Shown here one piece after another: positions 16,269 to 23,506 of a DNA stretch of 64,000 nucleotides. The stretch is from Gaiellaceae bacterium (lineage in GTDB: Bacteria; Actinomycetota; Thermoleophilia; Gaiellales; Gaiellaceae): NCBI GenBank assembly GCA_026002995.1, contig BPGK01000001.1:1302001-1366000 (forward strand), in the 5' to 3' direction. The position numbers and the translations under genes were made by a program. Numbering within the stretch: position 1 is the stretch's first letter; each line of letters starts with the position of its first letter. A model generated the notes under the pieces. The model had not been told where the DNA came from. It saw only the letters and a program-made list of their open reading frames with translations, and did no database searches.

Positions 16269-16961
16269 TTGAGAGCCCGTCGCCGCCGGCCCACCCTGGA
16301 TCGGGTCGTCCCGCGCAAGCGGGAAGAACGGATCAACGAGGAGATCCGCGTGCCGCGGGTCCGACTCGTCGACGAGGACGGGACGCAGATCGGCATCACT
16401 GACACGAAGCACGCGCTGGACGTCGCGTACAAGCGAGGGCTCGATCTCGTCGAGGTCGCGCCGAATGCGGATCCGCCGGTCGCGCGGATCATGGACTACT
16501 CGAAGTACCGCTACGAGCAGGACCAGCGCGCGAAGCAGGCTCGTCGCCACCAGCAACAGATCAACGTCAAGGAGATCAAGCTCAGGCCGAAGATCGGAAG
16601 CCACGACTACGAGACGAAGAAGGGGCACGTCGAGCGCTTCCTCAAGCAGCGCGCGAAGGTCAAGGTCACGATCATGTTCCGGGGGCGTGAGACGTTGCAC
16701 CCGGAACGTGGGCGCGACCTCCTCATGCGGCTGGCGCAGGACGTCTCCGAGCTCGGTCAGATCGAGCAGGAGCCCCTCCTCGACGGCCGCAACATGGTCA
16801 TGGTTCTCGGGCCCCTGAAGACCGTAGGAGCGAAGACAGATGCCAAAGACAAAGACGTCCTCGAGCGCAAAGAAGCGGTTCAAGGTGACGGGCAGCGGGA
16901 GGCTGCTCCGGCGCCACGCGATGCGCAGCCACAACCTCGAGAAGAAGTCGTCGAAGCGTAG
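16269..16961 (+). CDS. infC: Translation initiation factor IF-3 with C-terminal extension
   Basis: IF3 binds the 30S subunit and discriminates against non-cognate start codons. The 230-residue protein has the canonical N-domain ([21 protein letters not shown]) and C-domain ([18 protein letters not shown], then VMVLGPLK at about residue 183). Beyond this core is a charged tail of about 45 residues, of the disordered kind seen in other actinobacterial IF3s. The tail coding sequence overlaps rpmI by 122 nt in another frame. The chosen start is TTG 16269, in keeping with the rare start codons often used by infC; no ATG or GTG precedes the conserved core in this frame. It lies 22 nt past the Shine-Dalgarno, suggesting reinitiation. 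Confidence 0.93.
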   Translation: MRARRRRPTLDRVVPRKREERINEEIRVPRVRLVDEDGTQIGITDTKHALDVAYKRGLDLVEVAPNADPPVARIMDYSKYRYEQDQRAKQARRHQQQINVKEIKLRPKIGSHDYETKKGHVERFLKQRAKVKVTIMFRGRETLHPERGRDLLMRLAQDVSELGQIEQEPLLDGRNMVMVLGPLKTVGAKTDAKDKDVLERKEAVQGDGQREAAPAPRDAQPQPREEVVEA

Positions 16962-17037
16962 GCGCGGGTTCCGGAAGCTCTACGACGTCGCCCCGAGCGA
17001 CGTGAAGGGCGTGAAGCGCCTCCTGCGGGGTGGGTGA
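16840..17037 (+). CDS. rpmI: 50S ribosomal protein L35
   Basis: The 65-residue basic protein reads [20 protein letters not shown] and later [14 protein letters not shown], the conserved L35 pattern. Its ATG is preceded by the Shine-Dalgarno GGAG at 16831-16834, and the first 122 nt lie inside the infC reading frame. Translation is therefore very probably coupled to, or in competition with, passage of ribosomes through the IF3 tail. It is the second gene of the infC-rpmI-rplT operon; rplT begins 3 nt after its stop. Confidence 0.96.
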   Translation: MPKTKTSSSAKKRFKVTGSGRLLRRHAMRSHNLEKKSSKRRRGFRKLYDVAPSDVKGVKRLLRGG

Positions 17038-17040
17038 GCG

Positions 17041-17424
17041 ATGCCGCGGGTGAAGAGGGCGGTGCACGCGCGCAAGAAGCGTGCGAAGGTGCTCGAGCAG
17101 GCGAAGGGCTACTACGGCCGCAAGAAGTCGAGCTACCGCTTCGCGAAGGAGCAAGTCGAGCACTCGCTGACGTATGCCTACCGCGACCGCCGTGCGCGGA
17201 AGCGGACGTTCCGGGCGCTCTGGATCACGCGCATCAACGCCGCGGCGCGACAGCACGGCCTCTCGTACAACCGTTTCATGGCGGGAGTGAAGGCGGCCGG
17301 AATCGCGCTCGATCGCAAGTCGCTCGCCGATCTCGCGGTCGCCGACCCGCAGGCGTTCGCAGCGATCGCCGAGCGCGCGAAGTCGGCGCTCGCGGACGGC
17401 GCGGGCGAGCGGGACGCCGCCTGA
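17041..17424 (+). CDS. rplT: 50S ribosomal protein L20
   Basis: The 127-residue protein has the typical L20 features: a basic N-terminal extension starting [20 protein letters not shown], then [20 protein letters not shown] and the globular domain with [21 protein letters not shown]20 is an early-assembly protein of the large subunit and in several bacteria represses its own operon by binding leader RNA. A short alanine-rich C-terminal tail ([10 protein letters not shown]) goes slightly beyond the usual 117-120 residues. It closes the infC-rpmI-rplT operon. Confidence 0.97.
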   Translation: MPRVKRAVHARKKRAKVLEQAKGYYGRKKSSYRFAKEQVEHSLTYAYRDRRARKRTFRALWITRINAAARQHGLSYNRFMAGVKAAGIALDRKSLADLAVADPQAFAAIAERAKSALADGAGERDAA

Positions 17425-17504
17425 CCGCCTCCGTGGCGCGATGGAGGCGCGCCAGGATCGGCGCCGCCTAACCCCCACGTGACCGATCGCCACGTGCGCT
17501 CGTC

Positions 17505-18203
17505 GTGATCACGTCGCGGCGAAACGAGAAGCTCCGGCTCGTCCGGAAGCTCCTCCGCTCTCGCAAGCACCGGGAGGAGACAGGCCTCTTTGCGGTCGAA
17601 GGCGAGGATCTCGTCGACGCGGCGCTCGGCGAGGGCATCGAGCCGGTCGAGCTCCTCGTCGCGGGCGAGACGGTGAGAGCCGAGCTCCTGGCCGAGGTCT
17701 CCACGCTCGGCCACGCGCCGCGGGTGATCGCGGTCTTCCGCGCGAGCGACCTCCCGCGTGGGAGCTGCGACGTCGTCGTCGGGCTCTGGCGTCTCTCCGA
17801 TCCGGGGAACGTGGGCGCGATCCTGCGGACGGCGGATGCCTTCGGCGCGGCGGTCGCGCTCTCCGAGGGATGCGCCGATCCGCTCGGGCCGCGAGCCGCA
17901 CGCGCGTCGGCCGGCGCCGTGTTCCGCATCCCCCTCCTCGGCTGGGAGGCGCTCCCCGAGCGGCAGGTCGCCCTCGTCGCGCACGGGGGCGCAGCGCTCC
18001 GCGACGTCGAATTCGAGCCGCCGCTCGGGCTCCTCCTCGGCTCGGAGCGCAGCGGCTTGCCCGACGAGCTCGTGGCGCGCTCCGAGGCCGCGACGATCGA
18101 GCTCCCCGGCAAGGCGGAGTCGCTGAACGTCGCTGCTGCCGCCGCGATCGCTCTCTACGAGCTCGAGCGCCGACGCGGTACGTCTCTTTTTTCGCCTTCT
18201 TAA
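17505..18203 (+). CDS. SpoU/TrmH-family rRNA 2'-O-methyltransferase
   Basis: The 232-residue SPOUT methyltransferase has an N-terminal substrate-binding domain (SRRNEKLRLVRKLLRSRKHR, then FAVEGEDLVDAAL) and the knotted SAM domain with LSDPGNVGAILRTADAFG, LLLGSERSGLPDEL and IELPGKAESLNVAAAAAIAL, the three SPOUT motifs. It would methylate a ribose 2'-OH in 23S rRNA; the exact position cannot be read from the sequence. It follows rplT, a usual neighbour. The last 150 or so bases of the gene are repeated directly downstream as part of a 177-bp tandem duplication, and the final residues RRGTSLFSPS belong to this duplicated unit. Confidence 0.9.
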   Translation: MITSRRNEKLRLVRKLLRSRKHREETGLFAVEGEDLVDAALGEGIEPVELLVAGETVRAELLAEVSTLGHAPRVIAVFRASDLPRGSCDVVVGLWRLSDPGNVGAILRTADAFGAAVALSEGCADPLGPRAARASAGAVFRIPLLGWEALPERQVALVAHGGAALRDVEFEPPLGLLLGSERSGLPDELVARSEAATIELPGKAESLNVAAAAAIALYELERRRGTSLFSPS

Positions 18204-18208
18204 TCTCA

Positions 18209-18221
18209 GGTGTCAGACACC
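18209..18221 (+). repeat. Palindromic repeat GGTGTCAGACACC, copy A
   Basis: A perfect inverted repeat GGTGTC-A-GACACC lies 5 nt after the methyltransferase stop codon. The same 13 bases recur at 18386 and 51991. Confidence 0.85.
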
Positions 18222-18385
18222 GATTGGTAAGGGACTTGCCCGACGAGCTCGTGGCGCGCTGCGGACGCGGCGACGATCGAGCTCACCGGCAAGGCGGAGT
18301 CGCTGAACGTCGCCGCCGCCGCGATCGCTCTCTACGAGCTCGAGCGCCGACGCGGTACGTCTTTTGTGACGCCTTCTTAACCTCG

Positions 18386-18398
18386 GGTGTCAGACACC
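18386..18398 (+). repeat. Palindromic repeat GGTGTCAGACACC, copy B
   Basis: Identical to copy A, 177 bp downstream, and followed by the same CGATTGGTAAG. On the minus strand it supplies the TGA that ends the frameshifted DUF2207 frame. Confidence 0.85.
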
Positions 18399-20300
18399 GA
18401 TTGGTAAGCGGGGCGTCCCGGCGCTCAGCCGAAGCCGCCGCCCCCCCGCCGCCCCCGCCCCCCCGCCTCCCGAGAATCCGCCCCCGCCGCCGCCCGCGCC
18501 TGAGCTCGGCGGCGCCAGGGCGCTCCCGAAGCCCGACGCGAGGTCGCCGATCGAGAGCGCGGACGGCCCCGAGCCGAGGTCGCCGGTAGGTGAGATCCAG
18601 TAGATGCGGCTCGCCTCGTGGAGCTCCTCGGGCATGTGGATCTGCGCGCCCTGGAGGACGCGATCCGCGATTCCGAACGCGATCCCGTACACGAGGTAGC
18701 GCTCCCAGAGCGCGAGGCTCGCCGGGGGCGCCTCGTGGAGGCGAGGGAAGTCGACGAGGTAACGGCGGAAGGCCTCCCAGCGCTCTGCTTCGAGCTGCGC
18801 CGCAGGCGAGCGGCGCCTCCAGGCGCGCCTCCCGAGCGCGAGTGTCGCGACCACGAGCGCGGCGTTCACCAGCAGGCACGCGCCCCCGATGGCGAGGAGG
18901 ACGTCGCCGTAGCGCGGGAAGACGGGGCGCCAGCCGTCCTGAGCGGCGAAGAGGAGCACGGCGCCGGCCCCCGCGAACCCGATGGCTGCGAGCGCGAGGG
19001 GGAGGGCGCCGAGCGAGCGGAACCACGAGCGACGGCGCACCTCGTCGGCGACGTCCTCCCGGAAGCGCTCGAAGCGTTTCGCCATCGACTCCCGCTGCGC
19101 CTCGATCCGGTCGCGGAAGCGAGAGAGCCGCTCGCGCCCCCCGTCCAGCACGCCGTCCACGACCTCCGCGGCGGCGCGCTCCCAGGGGCGGAGCTCCTGG
19201 GACTCTCCGGCCGAGAGCTCGAGGTCGGCGACCTCTTCGGTGCGGAGACCGCCCCACACGGGGCGCGTCGTCGTCACCGGCTCGGCCGTGTAGACGCCGC
19301 GCCGCACGAGGTCGAAGAGCGTCGCGGTGAACTCGTACGAGCCCGCAGTCCCGCCCTGGTGGAGCAGCGTGGGCACGAGCGCGGGCTCGGTGTCGGTCGG
19401 CGGCTCTTGCTCGTACTCGCGGTCGTAGCCGGTTCGCCGCTCCCGGCCGAACCTCCAGAACACCGCGAGAACGACGAGGAGCGCGGGGAGCGTCGCGAGC
19501 GCGACGACGACGAGCGCGGTGCGGGGCAGGTGGTCGGTCAGCGCAGCGATCCGCTCGCGGTCGCGCTCGAAGCGCTCCGCATCCGCGAGCTCCTCGGCTG
19601 CGATCCGCGCGAATGCCCGGCCGCGCGCGACCCGCATCCCCGCCGTCGAGGAGAACGCGTCCCTCGGGAAGAGCGTCCGCAGTTCGACGTACTGCTCGGC
19701 CGGAACGTCCACTGCGCGGAGGAGCGCTCGGTTGCCGTCGAGCGTCACGTCGCCGCGCACCCAGACCGGGTGCCCCCAGGCTCGCAGGACGCGGCCGGGG
19801 CCCGACATCGTGGCGGTGAGTCGTCCGAGAGGCTGCTGCCACTCGTCTCCCCACACCTGGAGGTCGACGTCGACGACGTCGTCGTAGGCGACGGCGAGCC
19901 CGCTGATCCGGTAGCGGATGGTGAACGTCCGCACCTCGTCCGTCGCGCGGAAGCGCCACACGATCCGCAGGCGTCCTCCGAGGTCGCGGATCCCGAACGT
20001 GCCGGGTGTGCCGCCCGGCTCGAGGTCGGTCGAGGCGCCCGGGGCGAAGCGCAGGCCCTGCTCGAGGACGGCGATCCCCGAGATCCGCTCGCCGCGGCGG
20101 TAGGGGATCTCGCGGAAGCCGTAGGTGAAGCTCCCCGAAAAGGCGACCGTGAGGTCCTCGCGGACGGCGACGGCGCCGCTCGGGGTCACGATCGGGCGCA
20201 CGTCAGCGGAGACGAGCGCGTACGACTGCGCACGGGCGGGGGACGTCCAGCAGAGAGCGCCGAGGGCGAGGAGAGCGGCGGTGAGGAGCGCGCGCCTCAG
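18390..20300 (-). CDS. DUF2207 membrane protein, C-terminal end apparently frameshifted
   Basis: A signal peptide (about residues 1-25, ALLTAALLALGALCW, cleaved near ARAQS) leads into a periplasmic beta domain (YGFREIPYRRGERI). A transmembrane segment near LVVVALATLPALLVVLAVFW follows, then a cytosolic region and two more membrane helices (SLGALPLALAAIGFAGAGAV and LLAIGGACLLVNAALVVATL). This is the DUF2207 layout. Family members end in a glycine-rich tail. Here the tail switches frame within G-runs (C-runs at 18441-18447, 18452-18456 and 18458-18464) and continues to 18390. In the alternative frame it would end GGGFG with a TGA at 18425-18427. The best start is CTG 20300, overlapping the lemA stop (CTGA); no ATG, GTG or TTG fits. 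Confidence 0.8.
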   Translation of the reverse strand: MRRALLTAALLALGALCWTSPARAQSYALVSADVRPIVTPSGAVAVREDLTVAFSGSFTYGFREIPYRRGERISGIAVLEQGLRFAPGASTDLEPGGTPGTFGIRDLGGRLRIVWRFRATDEVRTFTIRYRISGLAVAYDDVVDVDLQVWGDEWQQPLGRLTATMSGPGRVLRAWGHPVWVRGDVTLDGNRALLRAVDVPAEQYVELRTLFPRDAFSSTAGMRVARGRAFARIAAEELADAERFERDRERIAALTDHLPRTALVVVALATLPALLVVLAVFWRFGRERRTGYDREYEQEPPTDTEPALVPTLLHQGGTAGSYEFTATLFDLVRRGVYTAEPVTTTRPVWGGLRTEEVADLELSAGESQELRPWERAAAEVVDGVLDGGRERLSRFRDRIEAQRESMAKRFERFREDVADEVRRRSWFRSLGALPLALAAIGFAGAGAVLLFAAQDGWRPVFPRYGDVLLAIGGACLLVNAALVVATLALGRRAWRRRSPAAQLEAERWEAFRRYLVDFPRLHEAPPASLALWERYLVYGIAFGIADRVLQGAQIHMPEELHEASRIYWISPTGDLGSGPSALSIGDLASGFGSALAPPSSGAGGGGGGFSGGGGAGAAGGRRLRLSAGTPRLPIGV

Positions 20301-20857
20301 CGGGCGAAGTCGACGCGGGGCGGCTCGCGCTGCGCCTCGTCCGCGACCTCGAAGAACTCGCGCGCGGTGAAGCCGAGCGGGCCCGCGAGGACGAGGCCGG
20401 GGAACGTCTGGATCGCGTTGTTGTAGGTCAGGACAGCGTCGTTGTAGACCTGTCGGGAGACGGCGACGCGGTTCTCCGTCTCGGCGAGCTCCGTCTGGAG
20501 CTGGCGGAAGTTCTCGTCTGCTTGGAGCTCCGGGTACGCCTCCGCGACCGCGAACAGTCGCCCGAGGGCGGCTCCGAGGATGCCCTCCGCCTGCGCCGCT
20601 TCGGCGGGGTTGCGCGCCTCCTGCGCGCGCGTCCGGGCCTCGGTGACCGCCTCGAAGGTCTCCCGCTCGTGCGCCGCGTAGCCCTTCACCGTCTCGACGA
20701 GGTTGGGGATGAGGTCCCACCGGCGCTTGAGCTGGACCTCGACCTGGGCCCAGGCATTGTCCACGCGGTTGCGGAGTCGGACGAGCCGGTTGTAGAGCCA
20801 CGCGAGCAGGAGCCCGGCCAGGAGGAGGACGACGACCAGCACGATGAGCACGGTCAT
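20297..20857 (-). CDS. lemA: LemA family protein
   Basis: The 186-residue protein has one N-terminal transmembrane helix (VLIVLVVVLLLAGLLLAWLY) with a short outside end, then the helical LemA domain: YNRLVRLRNRVDNAWAQVEV and LKRRWDLIPNLVETVKGYA, and later NRVAVSRQVYNDAVLTYNN with F-P-G. Function is unknown; LemA and DUF2207 are a conserved gene pair in many bacteria, and here they overlap by 4 nt and must be co-translated. The ATG at 20857 lies 9 nt after a TAGAGT box, so the operon transcript appears leaderless. Confidence 0.95.
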   Translation of the reverse strand: MTVLIVLVVVLLLAGLLLAWLYNRLVRLRNRVDNAWAQVEVQLKRRWDLIPNLVETVKGYAAHERETFEAVTEARTRAQEARNPAEAAQAEGILGAALGRLFAVAEAYPELQADENFRQLQTELAETENRVAVSRQVYNDAVLTYNNAIQTFPGLVLAGPLGFTAREFFEVADEAQREPPRVDFAR

Positions 20858-20866
20858 GTGCGCCCG

Positions 20867-20872
20867 ACTCTA
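20867..20872 (-). promoter_or_regulatory. -10 box, leaderless promoter of lemA-DUF2207
   Basis: On the minus strand the box is TAGAGT, followed by 9 nt and the lemA ATG at 20857. Confidence 0.5.
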
Positions 20873-20927
20873 CGGGCCCGGTGCGCTCGTGGCAACCAGC
20901 GCTGCGAGCGCGGAGTGCGGACGACGG

Positions 20928-21629
20928 TCACCTGCGACAGACGAAGACGAGGTCTTCCTCGTCCACGTGGGGGCGGCGGTCGAACCAACCGTAGACGGCC
21001 TCGATCTCGAACGCGGCCTCGTCGAGCAGTCGGAGCCACTCGGGACGCGAGAGCCAGTGCAAGCCGAACGTCGTCGCGTCGTCGCCGCAGCGGACGGTGA
21101 GCGAGAGCGTCCGGGACGCCTCGTCCCACTCGGCCAGCTCGAAGATGCCCGGCTCGCGCTCGAGCCAGCGGCCGTGCGTCTCCTCGATGTCGTCCCGGCT
21201 CGGGCTGAAGACGTCGAAGACGAAGCGGCCGCCGGGAAGGAGGAGAGCGCGCGCGGCGCGGAGTGCCCGGAGCTTCTCGGCCTCTGTCTCGAGGTGCAGG
21301 AGCGAGCGGAACGGGCAGATGACGAGCGGGACGCGCTCGGGCACGGGCGGCTCGCGGAGATCGCCGAGGCGCAGGTCGACGAGCCGCTCGAGCCCTGCCT
21401 TCGCGACCGCCTCCCGGGCGACGGCGAGCATGGCCGGCGAGGAGTCGACGCCGATCACCCGCACCCCGGAACGGGCGACGGGAATGGCGATCCGACCGGT
21501 ACCGACGGCGAGCTCGACGACGGGCCCGCCGGAGGCGCGGGCTTCGGCGACGTAGAAGTCGATGTCCTCGACGACGGAGCGACTCCAGGGGTCGTAGAAG
21601 CGCGCGACCCGGTCGTAGAGGTCCCTCAT
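20928..21629 (-). CDS. Class I SAM-dependent methyltransferase
   Basis: The 233-residue protein starts MRDLYDRVARFYDPWS, the usual entry of Methyltransf_25/11 enzymes. SAM-binding motif I is VVELAVGTGRIAIPVA (about residues 36-51), followed by acidic V-D-S-S at the end of beta 2, and LRLGDLRE. A post-core beta region reads FVFDVFSPSRDDIEETH. The substrate is unknown. It is divergent from the ATP synthase operon. A perfect palindrome GGTTGATTCAACC at 21633-21645 lies 3 bp from its start codon and overlaps the likely -10 position. Confidence 0.88.
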   Translation of the reverse strand: MRDLYDRVARFYDPWSRSVVEDIDFYVAEARASGGPVVELAVGTGRIAIPVARSGVRVIGVDSSPAMLAVAREAVAKAGLERLVDLRLGDLREPPVPERVPLVICPFRSLLHLETEAEKLRALRAARALLLPGGRFVFDVFSPSRDDIEETHGRWLEREPGIFELAEWDEASRTLSLTVRCGDDATTFGLHWLSRPEWLRLLDEAAFEIEAVYGWFDRRPHVDEEDLVFVCRR

Positions 21630-21632
21630 CGC

Positions 21633-21645
21633 GGTTGATTCAACC
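21633..21645. promoter_or_regulatory. Candidate operator palindrome GGTTGATTCAACC
   Basis: A perfect 6+1+6 inverted repeat lies just upstream of the methyltransferase start codon (21629). On the minus strand it contains TTGAAT, 8 nt before the ATG, so a bound regulator would block the putative leaderless promoter. No regulator gene is nearby. Confidence 0.35.
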
Positions 21646-21743
21646 AGCAGCCTGCGTCGGCTCGGTGCGTCCGCTCTTGCATGTGACGAACCGACGCTCG
21701 ATTTCGCATAGCGATGCGCGTTTCGGTGTCACAAGCTCGCTGG

Positions 21744-21749
21744 TATGCT
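21744..21749 (+). promoter_or_regulatory. -10 box, leaderless promoter of the atp operon
   Basis: TATGCT is followed by 8 nt and the atpZ ATG at 21758. It is the only promoter-like element between the divergent methyltransferase and the ATP synthase genes. Confidence 0.5.
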
Positions 21750-21757
21750 CCGCGCGG

Positions 21758-21961
21758 ATGACGCCGGCCGCCGCTACCTCGCCCCACTCGCTCGCCACCG
21801 CCTCGGGCCTCCTCCTGGGCACCCTCGGGATCACGATGGCCGTCGGGGCGCTCGTCGGTTGGGTGCTCGGTGCCTGGGGGATCGGCTTGCTCGTCGGGGC
21901 GGTCCTCGGCATCCCGCTCGGCGTCGTCGTGGTCTACTCCGTGTACTCGAGGGCGCGGTGA
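21758..21961 (+). CDS. AtpZ/AtpI-like small membrane protein
   Basis: The 67-residue protein contains two hydrophobic helices, GLLLGTLGITMAVGALVGWV and GIGLLVGAVLGIPLGVVVVY, separated by a short glycine-containing turn. This is the AtpZ pattern found at the start of many ATP synthase operons. AtpZ/AtpI-type proteins assist c-ring assembly or ion uptake. The ATG at 21758 is chosen because it follows a -10 box by 8 nt; a longer in-frame extension upstream lacks conservation signals. It overlaps atpI by 4 nt (GTGA). Confidence 0.8.
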   Translation: MTPAAATSPHSLATASGLLLGTLGITMAVGALVGWVLGAWGIGLLVGAVLGIPLGVVVVYSVYSRAR

Positions 21962-22353
21962 GCGCCGGGATCTTCTCGACCCCGCGGCCGCTCCCGAGCC
22001 GGCTCGCACCGACGCTCGCCGCCGGCGCCGTCGTCGCGCTCGCGCTCCCGCTCTTCCTCGTGGCGGGTTGGCCGCTCCGCGGGTGGGGGTTTGCGGCGGT
22101 GCTGTGGGTCGCGGTTCAGGGCTTCGCGCTCCTACTGACGCGCCTTCCCGCGAGCGCCGATACCCTCGCCGCCTCGATGCTGCGCGGTCTCGGATCGACC
22201 TCTCGCCTCTTCCTCGCGGGAATCCCCCTCGTCGTCGTGACCGTGTCGGACGAGCGCGTCGGCCTGGCCGCGGCGCTCGTCTTCGCGGCCGCGTATACCG
22301 TCGAGCTCCTCGTCGGGCTCGCGAGCTACTTCGGCGGGGAGGCGAAGGCGTGA
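21958..22353 (+). CDS. atpI: ATP synthase protein I-like membrane protein
   Basis: The 131-residue protein has about four predicted membrane helices (LAPTLAAGAVVALALPLFLV, WGFAAVLWVAVQGFALLL, SRLFLAGIPLVVVTVS and LAAALVFAAAYTVELLVGLA), the size and layout of AtpI. AtpI-type proteins help assemble the c ring. Sequence conservation is low in this family, so the assignment rests on topology and position between atpZ and atpB, with GTGA overlaps at both ends. Confidence 0.75.
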   Translation: MSAGIFSTPRPLPSRLAPTLAAGAVVALALPLFLVAGWPLRGWGFAAVLWVAVQGFALLLTRLPASADTLAASMLRGLGSTSRLFLAGIPLVVVTVSDERVGLAAALVFAAAYTVELLVGLASYFGGEAKA

Positions 22354-23222
22354 GGCGTCTCGCCGCACTCGTGTCGCTCGTCGCGCTCGCGCTGCCGGGG
22401 AGCGCGCTCGCGGCGGGCGAGAGCGAGTTCGACCCGGCTCACGAGTGGGAGCTCAAGCCGTGGGTCGAGATCCAGCTCGGCCCGCTCGACATGTCGATCA
22501 ACAAGGCGGTTGCGTACCTCCTGCTCGGGACGGTTGTGTCGATCGCGATCGGCCTCCTGCTCATGCGCGTGAAGACGGGCAGCGAGCCGACCCGCCGACA
22601 GGCGCTCGGCGAGACCATCTACGAGATCGCCCAGGTGCAGGTCGCCGAGCAGGGCCTGCCGACGAAGGCGATCGGGCGCTGGTTCCCGTACGTCGCGAGC
22701 TTGATGATCTTCATCTGGGTCGTGAACATGCTCGGGTTCATCCCGCTCCCGCTCTCGGACGAGCGGTTCGAGCTCTTCGGCGTCGAGCTGCCGACGCTCG
22801 CGATCTTCGCCGCCACCTCGACGCTCTCGGTCACGCTCGCGCTCGCGCTCATGACGTTCGTCTTCACGCACGTCGAGGGAATCCGTCACAACGGGGCGTG
22901 GGCGTACTTCCGGAGCTGGATCCCCGAGGTCCCGAAGCCGATGCTGCCGCTGATCGTCCCGCTCGAGATCCTCGGGCAGTTCATGCGGCTGATCAGCCTC
23001 TCGATCCGTCTCTACGCGAACATGCTCGCCGGGCACATGCTGATCCTGACCTTCATCGGGCTCATCTTCGTGCTCGAGAGCGTCGTCCTCGCCGTCGTCG
23101 CGGTCCCGGCGGCCACGATTTTCTACCTCTTCGAGGTCGTCATCGTCGTCTCGATCCAGGCGTACATCTTCGCTGCGTTGTCTGCCATCTACATCGGCTC
23201 GGCCATCGAGCCGGAGCACTAA
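22350..23222 (+). CDS. atpB: ATP synthase subunit a
   Basis: The 290-residue Fo subunit a forms the proton half-channels against the c ring. After a short N-terminal hydrophobic segment (LAALVSLVALALPGSALA) there are five or six membrane helices. The essential arginine is Arg220 in LSIRLYANMLAGH, equivalent to E. coli Arg210. WFPYVASLMIFIWVVNMLGF and EILGQFMRLISL are also characteristic. The GTG start overlaps the atpI stop codon. The strong AAGGAGG Shine-Dalgarno for atpE starts within its TAA stop codon. Confidence 0.97.
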   Translation: MRRLAALVSLVALALPGSALAAGESEFDPAHEWELKPWVEIQLGPLDMSINKAVAYLLLGTVVSIAIGLLLMRVKTGSEPTRRQALGETIYEIAQVQVAEQGLPTKAIGRWFPYVASLMIFIWVVNMLGFIPLPLSDERFELFGVELPTLAIFAATSTLSVTLALALMTFVFTHVEGIRHNGAWAYFRSWIPEVPKPMLPLIVPLEILGQFMRLISLSIRLYANMLAGHMLILTFIGLIFVLESVVLAVVAVPAATIFYLFEVVIVVSIQAYIFAALSAIYIGSAIEPEH

Positions 23223-23236
23223 GGAGGGTCTCCCAC

Positions 23237-23503
23237 ATGCTCTCGTCGTTCCTCTTCCTCGCCCAGGCCGATACGGCCGCGGACGCCGGCAAGGCCGTCG
23301 CGCTCGCGCTCGGCATCGGGCTCGGGTCGCTCGGTGCCGGTGTCGGCATCGGCATCATCTTCGGCTCGATGATCCAGGCGGTTGCCCGTCAGCCCGAGCT
23401 CCGCGGCGAGCTCCAGGGCATCCAGTGGCTCGGGTTCGCCCTCACCGAGGCGGTCGTCTTCTACGGCCTCATCGGCGGTCTCCTCGCCTACGTCCTGATC
23501 TGA
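23237..23503 (+). CDS. atpE: ATP synthase subunit c
   Basis: The 88-residue hairpin has helix 1 with the packing motif LGAGVGIGIIFGSMIQAVAR, the polar loop R51-Q-P-E54 that contacts gamma/epsilon, and helix 2 with the ion-binding carboxylate Glu71 in FALTEAVVFYG. The ligand set around Glu71 lacks the usual sodium-coordinating Ser/Thr next to the glutamate, so a proton-driven rotor is the simpler reading. An exceptionally strong Shine-Dalgarno (AAGGAGGG at 23221-23228, 8 nt before the ATG) fits the need for about ten copies per complex. Confidence 0.97.
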   Translation: MLSSFLFLAQADTAADAGKAVALALGIGLGSLGAGVGIGIIFGSMIQAVARQPELRGELQGIQWLGFALTEAVVFYGLIGGLLAYVLI

Positions 23504-23506
23504 GCC

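Larger units (their letters stand above)
18056..18409 (+). repeat. Tandem duplication of the rRNA methyltransferase 3' end with palindromic tail
   Basis: Copy 1 (about 18056-18232) and copy 2 (about 18235-18409) are roughly 93% identical by eye. Each contains the gene segment encoding LPDELVAR to ELERRRG, a stop region with CGCCTTCTTAA, and the palindrome GGTGTCAGACACC followed by GATTGGTAAG. Copy 2 has a 3-nt deletion and a 1-nt insertion that destroy the reading frame, so it is non-coding. Its far end provides the stop codon of the convergent DUF2207 gene. The element is not an insertion sequence: no transposase or target-site duplication is seen. Confidence 0.85.

Noticed and set aside
18204-18409. 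Insertion sequence at the duplicated methyltransferase end
   Set aside because: There is no transposase, no terminal inverted repeats around a cargo, and the repeated DNA is host gene sequence.
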